DNA of 64,000 nucleotides, taken from positions 44,247,644 to 44,311,643 of the forward strand of contig CP141142.1 in assembly GCA_035235625.1 (NCBI GenBank), in the 5' to 3' direction. This document shows positions 24,236 through 37,048 of the stretch, piece after piece. The position numbers and the translations under genes were made by a program. Each line of letters begins with the position of its first letter. The first letter of the stretch is position 1. The notes under the pieces were generated by a model. The model saw only the letters and a program-made list of their open reading frames with translations. It searched no databases and had not been told where the DNA came from. This DNA is from Saururus chinensis (taxonomy: Eukaryota; Streptophyta; Magnoliopsida; Piperales; Saururaceae).

Positions 24236-25029
24236 GGTAGCATCAGGGAATTTTTATGTATTTTTCTTAATTTATATGACATTTTTCCATTTTTTTGGGG
24301 GTTTATTTGATGGAAAAATACATGGTTAGGGTTTTTGGCAAATAAGGGTATTGAATTAGGGGACCACTTAGGGTGACTTGGTGTAGGAATAGTTGCCAAT
24401 GTTACATACCATACTCTACTCCTATTAGGATTAGTTAATGTTTCTCTTTTCCCCACCTATTTAAACCCTCTTCCTAACCCTAGCTTCCATCTTCTTTCTA
24501 AAAACCCTTCAAAAAACTATTAAAGAGGAGAGCTTGGAGGTTCCAGTGACCAGAAAAGGGAGTTCGTCACTAGCAAAGGAGGTGAGGGGAAGGAGCGTGT
24601 ACAAAGACATTGTTGGGATAGAGGTAGGGTCCTTGTTTATAAAATTCGTTTGTGGGAATTTGCTTATGAATTTGTAATAAGATTAGATCATTAGTAATTC
24701 CATGCAATTATTGTAAAGGAACCGTTGACATTGGCGCCGACACCCTCTCGCTGGTGGTTGTCTAGCTCTATTAAAAAATATAGGGAGAACAAGGTTATAC
24801 TGAACCATGGCCAATTGTAGAAGGCATGAGATTTTACCTGTCAAAGATTTCTTCGCCTCTAATTGGAGGACATTAAGACGAGCTCTGATCGGCAATTTGA
24901 ATCATAATGGGTTGGCTGGAAATAAGTGATGTTAGGCAAGGAGGCAACTTTCGTCTTCGAACCTAGAACTTGTAATAGAGAATGGGCTAGCGGGGTCTAA
25001 GAGGGTGCTGTCGCCCGGATGGAAGACCG

Positions 25030-25362
25030 ATGCTAGAAAGGGGCTTGCTCAGGGTAGGCATGTCCCTGGCAAATAGCAAAATTTCCTTCTACACATTCCC
25101 GGCACAGTCGATCTTGAAGCCACCAGTGGAAATCAGCACGCTCTGTTTCACCGTAAAGCTAGTAAGGGATGATCCAAAATTGCATGAAGCCAGCCTCCAG
25201 TGTGGGTTCGTGGCTCAAGACAGCGGAAACAATGCTTGGATGATTCCTTATTTGGCTGAAATTGAAACCACTGTCTTAATTACCAATACGCTTTGCCGTC
25301 GGAATCCATGGAGATTTTTTATTCTGAGATGGTTATTAGATTTGCACATGGATGAGACCTAA
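25030..25362 (+). other. Unrecognised 110-codon open frame in unit C
   Basis: Open from ATG at 25030 to TAA. It contains a few cysteines and no motif I recognise. The matching stretch of unit A (about 8312-8645) has an early in-frame stop and other changes, so conservation does not support a gene. Most likely repeat-derived. Confidence 0.2.
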
Positions 25363-25554
25363 AATTTGAACAACTATTATTATTAATCATGATTTGATAT
25401 TATCATTATGTTGGAAAATGAAAAACGACAGTCACAGATTGAAGTTTATTTTAGTCGTTGGTTTGCATGATTTGATTTGATAAAAAAAAATTATTCAATT
25501 TTTTTGCTACATTTACTCAAAATATCATTTAAAAAACCCCGACTATGACAAATG

Positions 25555-25875
25555 GTAAGGTAGGTTTTATTTCTAGCCTTTGGGCTGCAAAGAAAGAAAT
25601 ATGCGGGAAAGTGGAGATTTTGTTTGCTACCTTCAAGCCACAAAGATAGAAACATCTCAAAGAAAGGGAAGATTTTGTCTACTACCTTTGGGCTGCAAAG
25701 AGAGAAATATCTATGGTAAGGAGAAGTTCTTTTTGCTTCCTTTAGGATACAAAAAAGAAAAATATTATGAGGTAAGGGGAGATTTTATCTGCTACATTCG
25801 GGCCTAAAGAAAAGAATGTCCCTAGGTAAAGGGAGGCCTTACTCGCCATCTTCGAACCTCAGAGGGGAGAACATC
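25555..25875 (+). repeat. Degenerate tandem array, about 60-bp unit (C2)
   Basis: Counterpart of 8840-9175, at the right end of the duplicated block. Confidence 0.6.
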
Positions 25876-25889
25876 CTTAAGGAATGAGA

Positions 25890-27248
25890 GACTTCGACCA
25901 CCACCACTTCCAGAAATATTAGGGTAGTAAACATTTATGATTTTCTAATTTTATTACATGTTTATTTAAATAAATGTATAGATTGCTTAAGTAGTTGACT
26001 TGTATGGTTTCAAAATTATGCACGAATGCATATTACGAATGTTTCAATTAGATGTTGAATAAGTTATGATTATTTAATAAGTTCTTCATCGATTTTGGGT
26101 CTTCAATTTTTCTGTATTTGAACTTTTGAATTAATATTATATTATTTGAATAACATTTTGAATGGTTTTAAATGATTGAATTTAAAGAGTAGTCATTTGG
26201 TATAATGCCTTAAAATTATCGAAGTTATAACTCCTAAATACTCGGACATTGAGGCATATGTGCACCCATAAATTGGGATATTATAAGAAGATCCATTTTA
26301 TTCAAATTATATTGCTCCATGGGCACAAGTGTATATCACTTTAGTTTCAGTATCCTTTTGTAAATAATATTTATTCAATGTTGTAAATGATTTATAATTT
26401 ATCCGATTTACCATATTCTGAGGAGTTTGTAACCAATTGAAAAATATTTGCCATCAATGTATATATAGACTCAGACGGTGAATATCTATCGACCATGTAT
26501 AGGCGGGGTAGGCTGGCCAAAAAAGGGGTGACAAACTTCTCATCCTATTTGCCAACTGAGGTTGGGACACCCTCTTTTTCCTTGTGTAAAACAATTTTGA
26601 TCCTTTCTTTCCTTTGAGAAGCTATAAAATGCATTATTTACTCTTAACAGAAAAGTAACGCTAGTTCACGCGCTAATGGAATATTATGATATCAATTGAC
26701 CTTTCCCAAGCATGGCATTATGCAGAGGGACACCAAGCAATGGAGTTGAACCCTCAACCTATCCCATCAGATACATCTTAGGGCAGTATTAACTTGCATT
26801 CTGATCTAGTTACGACGAGTAACCTGGTGAAGTTTAAGAGAAAACAATCTTGACAAGCATAAGAACCCAGGCTCAATCTTATTGTCCACCTCATTTAAAG
26901 TTAAATTATTTCTTTGTAATACTATCTAGTTTGCATTGTTAATTTTTATAAAAGCGTACACATTCCGTTGTATCATGACAAATATAATGAGCCGGGACAA
27001 TTTTCACAACACAAAAATAGCAAAATCTTTTCCTTGACAATATCTTGTGAGATGTAGCCAGACAACTAGATTTTCCATCGCCTTGAAAAAAAGAGTCAAA
27101 CAATGCACAGTATAAAGTGTAAATCATTTGAATACTTTTGTTCAGATAGCAATAATGCCATGCTATGGAAAGGTCATCTCATAATGCTCGGGAAAGGTCA
27201 GTATTCTCATCTCAGATATTGGTATCTCATACAAATTATGTCTCTATG
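25890..27248. other. Unique intergenic DNA between ENT cluster and the flavin gene
   Basis: AT-rich, no recognised gene. The right part must contain the 3' UTR of the minus-strand FMN hydrolase/riboflavin kinase gene. Confidence 0.5.
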
Positions 27249-29916
27249 CTAAAGAGACTTCTTTAAATATGAAGACTCCTCATAGTTAGCATACATAGGC
27301 AGCTCAAGGGCTTTTTCAGCAATCCTCCGATCTTCATGGATCCTGGCAATCAAGCTCTCCAGAGATGGGAAACTAGACTGTTAATGTCGGAGTATAAGAT
27401 TAAAAGTGTCAATAGAGAATCACTGAAGTCACATCTAGATGTTAAAAAATGAACTTCCAAACCTCTGGACGTATATAGCCAACAATTGCAAGACGAAGCT
27501 CCTCACCATAGAAGTCCTCATCAAAAACATGAAGCAGCCAAGGTTCCTGAATTTTGACATAAGTTCGCAAAGTAAAGATTTGCTAGATAGCCAAATACAT
27601 ATCAATCCACAAAATATTTTTTTTAAGACCTGGAGTGATATCTGCCAGCTCTATATTTTCTTTCAAGTAACATTCTAAAAAATAAGAGGCCTAATTTTTC
27701 TGTAAGAGTTTGTTTCAAAATAGTTTATGTGACTAGGTGTCCACGCTTGAGCTGATGGCTGTCAGATCAGCATTCTTCCCCGACCCATCTCCCTTCCCCT
27801 ACGCACTGTCAGGGAAGATCTTCAAAACAGGGGTGCCCGCGCCACCCTTCACTCCTCATTGGTGGGCCAGCCGCCACACTCCAGCACTACCTTTGGCCAT
27901 TATGGCTTTGAGTGCAGACAATCTACTCAAGAGTTTGAGCTCTGAGTAAAATTTCCCTGAAAGTACTGTCAGGCCCACTGAAAGTCTCTTTTCTGTTTTT
28001 AGTATGTAATTTTGAACACTTAAACAAAAGATGAAGTACAGTTGAAGCACATACAATGGTCTTCTCAACATTGTCAAAGTAGGGATTCCAACCGATGCTC
28101 ATGACCATCTTGTAGGTACCTCTTGCGGACAGTCGTGCCCAACCAAAATATACACCAGAAGCTTGTGTTGCCAAGATATCTGAGAAACCTTCTGGTGATA
28201 TATTAGCTGCAGTATAAACACATCAAGATTTCAGTTAATACTGACAATTTGACCAGGGACTTCATTATTCTAGCCCCCATTAGTTATAAGAATCAGTAAA
28301 ACCTGTAGGTATCCCAAGAACCTTCGAACCACGGCCAAATCCCTTGATCACAGGTCCACTAATATACCAAGGTTCAATGGGAAGGGTATCTTCAATCCCT
28401 ACAGAACCAAAACTTCAGCTAAGAATTTTAAAGGAGCCACCAAGTAATAATAGATCAAGGGCTGCAAGTTTATACAATCTTCAAATGGGGGAAGGCCCCA
28501 ATTTTCGAGCTTCAGATCAAGTAGAGAACTTATTGTCTCATCGGCTGAACTATAAAGAGAAGGTTGCTTCCGAAGAGACGGTACGGCAATCACTCCCATT
28601 CCAGCAGCCTTTCCAGCTATAACACCTGGACTGATTTTTATTTCAAGATTGAATCCCTTTGAAAAGTGTGTCCCACAGTTCATCAAACATTACAAGTTCT
28701 CCAGATTTACATACAAGTTAAAGTGGCACCCAGAAGGATAGCAAATAATGCATCAACCAAGAGTTCATATGCCAAATTAGCAGAAAATTTTTCTACGCTA
28801 CATAATGTAAATCATGCAAATGTACATTAAATGCCTGGACCTAGGAGTATTAAACAACTTCAGAATAAAGAGACCCAGATAATCTGGCACTTACGATGAA
28901 TCCTCAATGACCAGGCAGTTGGAAGGTTCAACTTTCATCCTTCTGGCTACTTCAAGAAATCTTTGACAGAAAACAAAAAACCCAGATCCAATTTTTTTTT
29001 AAAAAAAACGACAAACAACTCATTAAAAAAAGATAAAAAATAAAAAAATGTATGTATGCCTACATTTCAGGAGATGGCTTCCCCATTTGCACTTCATCAC
29101 CACCAACAATGGCACAAAAGTATTCTTTCCATCCTATGCATTTTAAACAAAAGGTTGGAATGTTATAAAAAAGTTGTGAATAAAAAACAATCTCTTCACT
29201 CATTGAGGTGAATTTGAAAGTGATATTAATAAAGGCTTTTGGCAAAATTAAATCATACCATGGTGGAAAGATATTTTGCCTTCTATATTAGCTCTAGGAG
29301 AATTTGAAGCCAACGCCATTGGTACCCCATGACTATGCAAATGTTTAACTAATCTAACTGCACCAGGAAGCGGTTTGACATTACACCACCTATATATAAA
29401 AATGAAATGTGCGTTAGATTTCAGAAGAGCTTCTATCAATGATTATAGACTAATGACTTAATTAGAACATTCACAAGACAAAACAAGCGTAATAAAAGTA
29501 AAGACAATTTTCCAAAACACAAATGGGACATTCATGCTGGAAGTCTAAGAATTTTTACTGCTTAGAAAAAATAGGGTTTATTTCGGAGATGAATTCTTCT
29601 GTTGAACAAGACAACTCATAATCCTCTACAATAGCTGTTGCAGCTTCCATTGGAGTGGTTCCCACTATCTTTAAAGCTGATCTGTTATCCCACCTTTTGC
29701 CAAACTTAACGAGATATGATTTTAGTACTTCAACCACAATGCCATCTACCATGAAAAGTAAGAAATTAAAACACAATAAAAACAAGTGTTGATTACATCA
29801 ATCATACTGGAAAAGAACACCACTCAATGCAAAATGCTACCTGTGTTCAATAGGGTACCATCCATATCTAAGATGACATGAGAAACCAAACTTCTTAGAG
29901 GCTTTGTAGCTGTCAT
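27249..29916 (-). CDS. FHY: Bifunctional FMN hydrolase / riboflavin kinase
   Basis: Ten exons on the minus strand: 29916-29841, 29745-29559, 29389-29259, 29133-29064, 28960-28895, 28630-28476, 28398-28303, 28206-28055, 27546-27463 and 27377-27249. All have GT-AG borders and matching phases, giving 1146 bp and 381 aa, close to the 379 aa of the Arabidopsis enzyme. The N-terminal HAD phosphatase domain shows motif I DMDGT (residues 17-21), motif II ASNSPRANI, motif III lysine in MGKPSPE and motif IV VIEDSSPG. The C-terminal riboflavin kinase domain shows KGFGRGSKVLG followed by PTAN (259-262, nucleotide and Mg binding), then MSIGWNPYF and EPWLLHVF. In plants this fused protein dephosphorylates FMN and phosphorylates riboflavin, setting flavin levels. 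It appears intact. Confidence 0.94.
27735..27960 (+). other. GC-richer insert in intron 8 of the flavin gene
   Basis: Inside intron 8 (27547-28054) the composition changes to a GC-rich, codon-like stretch with a 70-codon plus-strand open frame containing proline-rich stretches (FFPDPSPFPY, GVPAPPFTP). No family recognised; no terminal repeats seen. Confidence 0.3.
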
Positions 29917-30741
29917 CTTCGTTTATTATACACTTTCAAGGATTGTATGCCTGAAATTTTAATGGGTAAAGATTGTAACAGACCACTTATCACATTTTCA
30001 TGGCATGGTAGCATTAAGAAAATCACGTGTGGCCATTCCAATAAAAAAACGAAAATGCAGCAGGGTTTTCATTGTGAAGAATTGGCCACAAATAATACAC
30101 ATTCCTCAATAATTATTAAACAATGAATACTCATTAAGTTCACATGTTCCTGTCTCGCATATTTTAAACCATAGTATTCCATTTCATTTTTAAATGGTAT
30201 GGTACACGTAATTGTCTTCACCTAATAAATGGCAGAATCTACCATATTCTAGAGCAACAAAAAAAAAATCTCATAATGCAAATAAAAGGAGCAAACATTT
30301 AGGTCGCAGATTCAAACAAACGCAATCCCAGTTAAACTATGAACTCAAATACTGTGGCTACTATATAAGTAACTTACTCAAATTCTAAGCATAACAAGCC
30401 AGGAAAAGACAACCTTGCACGTGACAAAGGAAACGTTCTAGCCTGCCCACTTGTTATTCAGTTTTCATCCTTAACCCATTAACTCGAGAAGACACCTCAA
30501 TCAACAAATAGACGACAACATATATAGAAAAACGAAGTAATAAAGATAAAATATATGAACAACTTTAAGGCAATGACCTCTGATGCTCAAAGATGAAAGG
30601 GACATGGAAAGTAGGGACCCGTGATTCAGCAAATAACTGAAAACCAATCCAAATAGCTTTCTGGGAAAAAAAATCAAAATTAAAGCAAGAATAAATCACA
30701 ATTATTCGAGATGTTTCTGATTTGTGAAGTATTTACGCACC
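29917..30741 (-). other. Probable 5' UTR with intron, flavin gene
   Basis: On the minus strand a donor AAAG|GTGCGTAAAT at 30741/30740 and a T-rich acceptor TTTCAG|GCATAC at 29951/29950 would remove 29951-30740. That would leave a 34-nt leader before the ATG. Inferred from splice consensus only. Confidence 0.4.
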
Positions 30742-30904
30742 TTTGAGATGGGATTGAGCTGCAAAAAGGGTTTTGACGAGGTGAAACAATACAAGAATTT
30801 TAATTATCCTTGATTTGCTGGGGAAGGAGTCGCCACAATAGTTGTCTGAGAAACCAATGCTGAGACAACTTCAGAAATGATGGACAACTTTTCTGGAAGA
30901 AAAC

Positions 30905-31015
30905 ATGTCTGGGTAGAACGTCGGCTGAAACCGGGCCGGGACAAAGCCAGGCCTAGGCGGGCATTTAAAGGTCCGGCCCTAAGCGGGCTCGGGCCGGACC
31001 GGGTTTTTTTTTTTT
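30905..31015. repeat. GC-rich gggccggg low-complexity block followed by a T-run
   Basis: Alternating gggccggg and ccggccc motifs from about 30930 to 31005, then twelve or more T. This resembles one end of the GC-rich MITE type seen at 1-342 but no partner end was found. Confidence 0.4.
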
Positions 31016-32298
31016 TCGTCCTTTTTTTATTAGTATATTTTTTTAAATAAAAAAAAATTTATAATCTTTAAGTAAGGTATGCTGTGCCACAATATTATAA
31101 GCCTTTGCCTTATCGGTTGGATACTTCGCAACAAGCTTAAATTATTATCTTAAATTTAAAAAAAAATACAAATTTACCCTTCTACCTTCCCTTCTTAGCT
31201 TAAAAATATTGTTTTTATACTTAATTAAACATGCATACGGTCCTTTTGCCTCTCAACCGTGGCCCAGTCCTATTTAATTAGGCCCTAACTCTCATTTTTA
31301 TGGACCGGGGTCCATCCCATAACATAAAAGGCCTAGACTAGAGAAATGAGGATTTGGGAATCATGTGTGCCAGTGACAGTGCCCTGCCAGCACCAGAGGT
31401 GGTGGAAGGCAAGGGAGAGAGTGACAAAGCCTGCTACTTTGGCATTCTTGAGCTAAAGCTGTGTGTGGGAGCTGCAAGCAGGCATGAATTAATAAATTAG
31501 ACATTAAAACAAGCATAATAAAAAAGGATGGATAATACCTAAATGATGCATGTTTTTTTGGGCACTCCTTTATGAAGATCTTTTAGCGGAGAGACGATCT
31601 AAGTCCAACAAATGGGAGCGGGAGGGTCAGGAGAGAGAGAGAGAGAGAGGGATTGGGCCAAATGGGAGCATGGATCAAAGTCAGAGAGACAATCAGGACA
31701 AAAAAGCAAAGTCGATCAACGCCAAGGGAGGGCCACCACTTTCGAGTCGAATTTTCGAATTTTTTTGCTTTCAAATTTTCTGAATCGGAGTTCAAAAGAA
31801 TAGTTATGTAAATATTCTTTCAATTTTCCGAATTTATTTTTTTTAATTTTATTTAGATAATACGGATTTTATCTAAATAATACTTTATAAAATTTAATGA
31901 AATATTCCCTCCCTTTTATATTAATATTTCTATTTAATTTATCAAAATAAATTAATATTAATTTTGAAAAATTAAACTAGGAAGGAAGGAGTATTTGATA
32001 GTCTTTTGGAAAAATATAGGAAACTATCAAAGTTAACTAATACGTTTTTAGTTGCATAAATTTTATATTTTTCTTTAGTCTAATGAAAATTTCTATTATT
32101 TGAGTTGTTTGGTTATATAATTTGCCGTATTTATTGTAGTTTCATGGTTTATGGCTTAAGTTTTAACTCCATTTTTTTTAAATTTTTCTAGAATTGTTTA
32201 AAATCTCCTTAACCGGATTGAATTGACCCATTATTGAACCAAACTGATCAAATTGCACTTTGTGACAAGGGCAGCCAATAAGGAGGGTATGATAGGTA
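31016..32298. other. Intergenic, no gene; short GA microsatellite
   Basis: AT-rich. A (GA)n run lies at 31631-31650. Open frames here overlap the microsatellite and have no family signature. Confidence 0.5.
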
Positions 32299-32493
32299 AG
32301 AGTTTTTTATGCTCCCTAAAAAGCATGAGCCGAGTGTAAAGAACACCTGGGAGCCGTTGATTTTCAAAATTGATGGGCACATGGTAGTGCCAGTAATATA
32401 TGCACTATCGTGTGCGCTGCTGATTTTGAAAATGACGGCTTCTAGATGTTCCTTACACTTGGCTCACGCTCAGCGTAGAGCATAAAAAACGCT
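32299..32493. mobile_element. MITE family M, free-standing copy
   Basis: Ends read agagttttttatgctc and gagcataaaaaacgct, an inverted repeat. The inner parts, gtgtaaagaacacctgggag and ttctagatgttccttacac, are also complementary in part. The core holds gtgcac-type inverted sequences as in the ENT-linked copies. No target duplication recognised. Confidence 0.65.
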
Positions 32494-33465
32494 TCCGTAT
32501 GACAGACAAGGGTGTGAGGAAGAGGTGTGACTCAATTACCAGTGGTTGTCACCATGCTACATGGGCTTCTATATTGGTACATAAAGGTTGTATTCGCCTC
32601 TACATACTATGCTAAAAGCTCCATGTAGCATGTCACAAGTGTTAGTCAGGCAACTTGATTAGGCTAATTTTGTGAAGGAAAGCTTGGTTTTAGTAGCGTT
32701 CATTCATTTACCATCGGAAGAATCTACAGGCTTCTAGGTAAATATCAATGTGTGGGGTTTTCATTTTCAAAGCACGATCACTACGTGTTTATGACATGTT
32801 TCATACATAACATGTTTGTGGGAAGGGATGAATCTTTTAAGGATCAATCCATCAACTTAGCCTTACTCAGCCCGTAAAAATACGAGTCAGGACTGAAAAA
32901 TTTTAGGTAGGGTTGAAACTTTTAAGGCAACTTGTTGGGCTGACCCATAAAAATTTGTGTTAGAGGTAAAAAACTTTAGGCATGGTTCTAGGATTGGGCC
33001 TAAAATTTTTAAATATGCCTTAAATAGGGCCAAAAGGCAAAAAATGCAAGCACGTTCAACCCGTCCTCAAGTATGAAAAAAATTATTTTTACTTTTCTCG
33101 ATAGTCCCACACAGGTCAAAAAGAAAGAGAAAGAGGAAAAAATGTACTCCCTAACATACGGAGCTATTAAGGTGGGATGAAAAGAGTATATTTCAAAGAA
33201 GTTTATGAGATTATAAGCTTATAAATCGTCATAGTTAGTTGTGAAGGACCACACCTAAAAGTCAAAAACATAATCTCTCTCTCATATATTGATAGCTACA
33301 TTTGTTTTATTTTTTTAAAACCAAATGTATCTATTAATTTAGGACATAGGCAATATAATTTTGTGTCAAATGGGGTCAACTAGTGGGACCCTATATAAAG
33401 ATTATATTTTTTTATTAATTTTTTTAATAAAAAATATAAAGCAAAAAAGCTCGAAGTCATAAGGA
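32494..33465. other. Intergenic, no gene recognised
   Basis: AT-rich sequence without convincing open frames or terminal repeats. Confidence 0.45.
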
Positions 33466-34109
33466 GGCATTTTCTATGCTCCCTATGTCACGCCCCAGCG
33501 ATGCCCGACCCGAGCCGAACCCGGTCCAAGGGCCGGTCAAGCGCGCGGGGGCGACGAAGTGAAATTGAGAAACGATTCTAGCGGAAGACTTAATCCCTAA
33601 CCACGGGCGATTAACAGCAACACGGAGTGCGCACAATCCTTTGAGCAAGAGTAAATAAAAGGGAAGAAAAAGGTGTTGCTTATCACAAAGTAAACAACAA
33701 TCTCAAACCCACAAACTTAGTTAAGTAAAGCCCACACCGGCTCAAAATAAGTCATAAGCAAACATAACTGTAACATGTGACATAAAACCACAACAAGAAC
33801 CCTACACAAAGGTTCGAACATAAAGCATGAAAGAACGATGATAAGTCACGCAACGATCTCCATCATCACACCCAAGCTACCTCTGACCTTTCCTCAAAAA
33901 GGCAATCCTGTCCGTCTGCGTGTCGTACCACGCAGCCCCAAATCAAAACACAAAAGAGGGGTGAGTTTTAACACTCAGCAATGGTTTTAATATCACTGTC
34001 AACGTAGAAAATACGATAGCTTAGAAATGAGATCGTTTCAGATCAAAGATTTACATGGTGCATCACTTTCTCGATCACACATTCATATCACTTAACACTG
34101 CATAAAAAT

Positions 34110-34400
34110 GCATAATTCAACCTACATGGATGTATCTCTAGCATACATATTCCCACATGCATTCACATCATAACCAATCCCGCATGGATGTATCTCTAAC
34201 ATACATATTCCACATGCATAACATCAAAATCAACATGCATGGATGTATCTCTAACATACATATTCCACATGCATAACATCAAAATCAGCATGCATGGATG
34301 TATCTCTAACATACCTAATCCACATGCATAACATCAAAATCAGCATGCATGGATGTATCTCTAACATACATAATCCACATGCATAGCATCATCACAATCA
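34110..34400 (-). repeat. Minisatellite, about 55-bp unit, five copies
   Basis: Five copies of gcatggatgtatctctaaca followed by tacatattccacatgcataacatc, in the solo LTR. The partner LTR at 46710-50382 has ten copies of the complementary unit. Confidence 0.85.
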
Positions 34401-35647
34401 ACCTCCATCAAGGAGTAATCACACATTAATGTCACACGTACGGGAGCATAGACAAGGCCACGAAGGCGTGTCATGGTACAAAATTCTACACAAGAATTCA
34501 AGAAAGATCGGGGTTGTCAATCCCTAATACTGCTCACACTGGACGATCCTGGCCAAGGATGTCCCATTCTCACACAGAGAATCTAGAGCAGGGGTGTTCG
34601 CCAGTGGACATCTCTGCGGAGGGAAGAGCCCGAGTTCTCACACGAGAACCCTAGAACACGTGGTAGCGGGGTGCACACGGCATACCACACCGGATTCTCG
34701 TGGTCCAGATGACACACATAAAAATATTCTCACGTGTCCGCAAGACAAGTACACAACTCGTCCCCACATCATTCCATTAAACAAGACTCAACCCGGGGAG
34801 TGCACTCGTTCCACACAGAACTCCAAATCGTTCCACACAGAACTTCAAATCAAAATATGTCCTTTCGGACCAATCAACTTGCGATTAATCCACGACCGAT
34901 AAACCCGGCACACAATTCCATCACATTGCATCCAATCGGTCAAATTCGATTAATCACGATGAAGCCTCAATTGGAAATCCATTTTCATGATGCGTGCAGC
35001 ATGGTACATGCGTGGGCAAAGCATACATGAACCCTAATCATGATAAGTGCTCTCACCAGCCCCTAATGCATCATTCATAATCACGATATTAAGCTTCAAC
35101 ATCATCATTTAACCCCCACATGTGTGTGTGTAACTAGTAGAAGCCTTTCACATGATGCATATTAACATGCTTGAAAATCAACTCACTACCACACTACACA
35201 TGTGAATTTCTACCTAAACATGAATTCCAAATGAAATCATAGTAGAAGAATCGTTGAAATCTTAGCTAGATTCAAAACTCAACCACAAAGGCTAAACACC
35301 TATAACATCACTCATTTCATCATTGAGTCATGGTATTCACCAACATTCACACACCATTAATCACAATTTATCATGACAAATCTGTCCAACAATGATTGTA
35401 GTCCTACGGAAATATGCTTAACCAAAGGGAAACAACTATTCATAATTTCAAAATAACGATTCCAACATCATGCCACAAAACATAAGTCATTCCACCATCA
35501 CTAAGCATATATCTCAACTCCATAAACTCAATAGCATGCATTTCCAGTAGCCTAACATAGCTTAAAACACTCCACATTCATATAAAATTGGCAAGCTAAA
35601 GTGGAATCATCAAAATAGGCATCATACACACAACATACAATTTCCTG

Positions 35648-35752
35648 TGTAGCCGATCGATCGCCCTTCAGGCCGTTTGATCGGTTACACGCAAAATTTT
35701 GAAATTTTCAGTTCAGCCGATTGATCGCCCTGCAAGGCCAATCGATCGCCAA
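35648..35752 (-). repeat. GATC-rich palindromic cassette in the minus solo LTR
   Basis: Four related motifs, gccgatcgatcgccc, ttgatcggtta, gccgattgatcgccc and ccaatcgatcgcc, in about 105 bp. It is at the same place as the cassette at 47811-47909 of the plus-oriented LTR. Confidence 0.7.
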
Positions 35753-37048
35753 CACGGCAGAACAGTCATCTTCTTCCTTTCGCAAATCCAAACCGAAACA
35801 CCATAGATAGCACTTCAAATCCACATCTAACACCCTAATCATCATCAAAAGTCCTCCTTGACTTCCAGAATATCAAACCAAACCATAATAATGCAAAACC
35901 CTAAGAAATCGGGATTAAATAATTCCATTTTCTAATCTTACCATTAACACACTAAATCAAGCAAACCATTTCGAAATAAGCCAAAAATGAAGAGTTTTAC
36001 CATGGATAAACAGAGATTTCGAAGACCCATTACCTCAGCACTTGATTAAGCTCGGATTGAAGAGTCACCCTTCTTGAAATCCTTGAAAACACAATGAGTT
36101 TGAATCAAACACCAATAGAAATCGATTTACTTAAGAAATCCCTAATTAAATCTTAGATCTAGGGCTTGTTGGTAGTAAAAATCGAATTTTGAAAGTTAGG
36201 GTTTGTAGTAAAACACAAATCAGTAGCTTTTGATGGTCAAAAACGAATTGAATCAAGGGGAAAATGGTAGATTTGGAAGAAATTAAGAGAAAAGCCATGG
36301 ATTAGTGCTTAATTAGAGCAAGCTTACCTTAATCGGCTTCTAATTCGGGCCTAAGTGGGGATTAGGCCAGACCTCCTTCCTTAGCCTATTCCCAAAAATG
36401 GAAATGGCTCTGGTTTGCCCTTTTATAGTAAGGGTTGGGGTAGGCATAGGTAAGTTTTGGGGTGTAAATATGAAAAGTAGGCTAAAAGTGGTTATTTTGC
36501 AAATTTAAGCACGAATTAAGCCTAATAAAATTCTGAAAATTTTTGTGTGACCTTAAGTATATGTTTAGGGTCATTTGACACAAAAATAAAATTTTCGACC
36601 GTGGGGCCCACAGGGGTCCCGCCAAAACCCTAATTTTTGGGAAAATAGTGAAAAATCCAAAAAATTCCAAAAATTCACATTTGGTTTAAAATCACTTAAA
36701 ACCACTAATATTAAAGTTAATTTTGGTTAAAACCATCACAAACTCTATTTATTTACAAAATCACCGAATAAGATCAGAAAACACGTAAATCTCATGATAA
36801 CCCATAATTAAAGAAAACCAAAACCGGTTTAAAGATGAGGGTCCTTACACCCTATTTACCATGAGCCTAGTGTAAGGAATACTTATGAGTCATTCATTCG
36901 TGAGATTGATGGCACACACTCTAGTGCACGTTAGTAATAGTGACATTGACACTAACGTTACTAGCGTGTGTGCAGTAAACTTAAATATCAACAACTCCCA
37001 GGTGTTTCTTACGCTGGGCTTATTGTTAGAGGGGAGCATGAAAAACTT

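Larger units (their letters stand above)
16747..25889 (+). repeat. Segmental duplication unit C
   Basis: Starts with aaattaaacaaaattaagct, matching about 1973 of unit A, and ends near ccttaaggaatgag, after which unique sequence begins. It contains all ENT exons plus the TR-GAG insertion. Relative to unit A it has lost about 170 bp around 17177 (the unit A part holding ctatatatag at 2568-2577) and about 900 bp after the ENT gene (junction near 23689). Confidence 0.8.
33486..36849 (-). mobile_element. Solo LTR, 3364 bp, minus orientation
   Basis: On the minus strand begins TGTAAGGACCCTCATC and ends ATCGCTGGGGCGTGACA. It is flanked by the 5-bp duplication cccta (33481-33485 and 36850-36854). 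A TATA box (actataaaagg on the minus strand, about 36420) lies about 430 bp from the start. It is closely similar over its whole length to 46710-50382. No PBS, internal genes or second LTR adjoin it. Confidence 0.85.
33466..37048. mobile_element. MITE family M split by a solo LTR
   Basis: The left end cattttctatgctcccta (33468-33485) continues after the LTR as ccctatttaccatgagcct (36850 onward). The right end reads gaggggagcatgaaaaac (37031-37048). With the LTR and one target copy removed, a MITE of about 210 bp similar to 32299-32493 is recovered. Confidence 0.6.

Noticed and set aside
26690..26830. tRNA-derived SINE on the minus strand
   Set aside because: A B-box-like ggttcaactcc is present, but no A box at the right distance, no tail and no target duplication were found.
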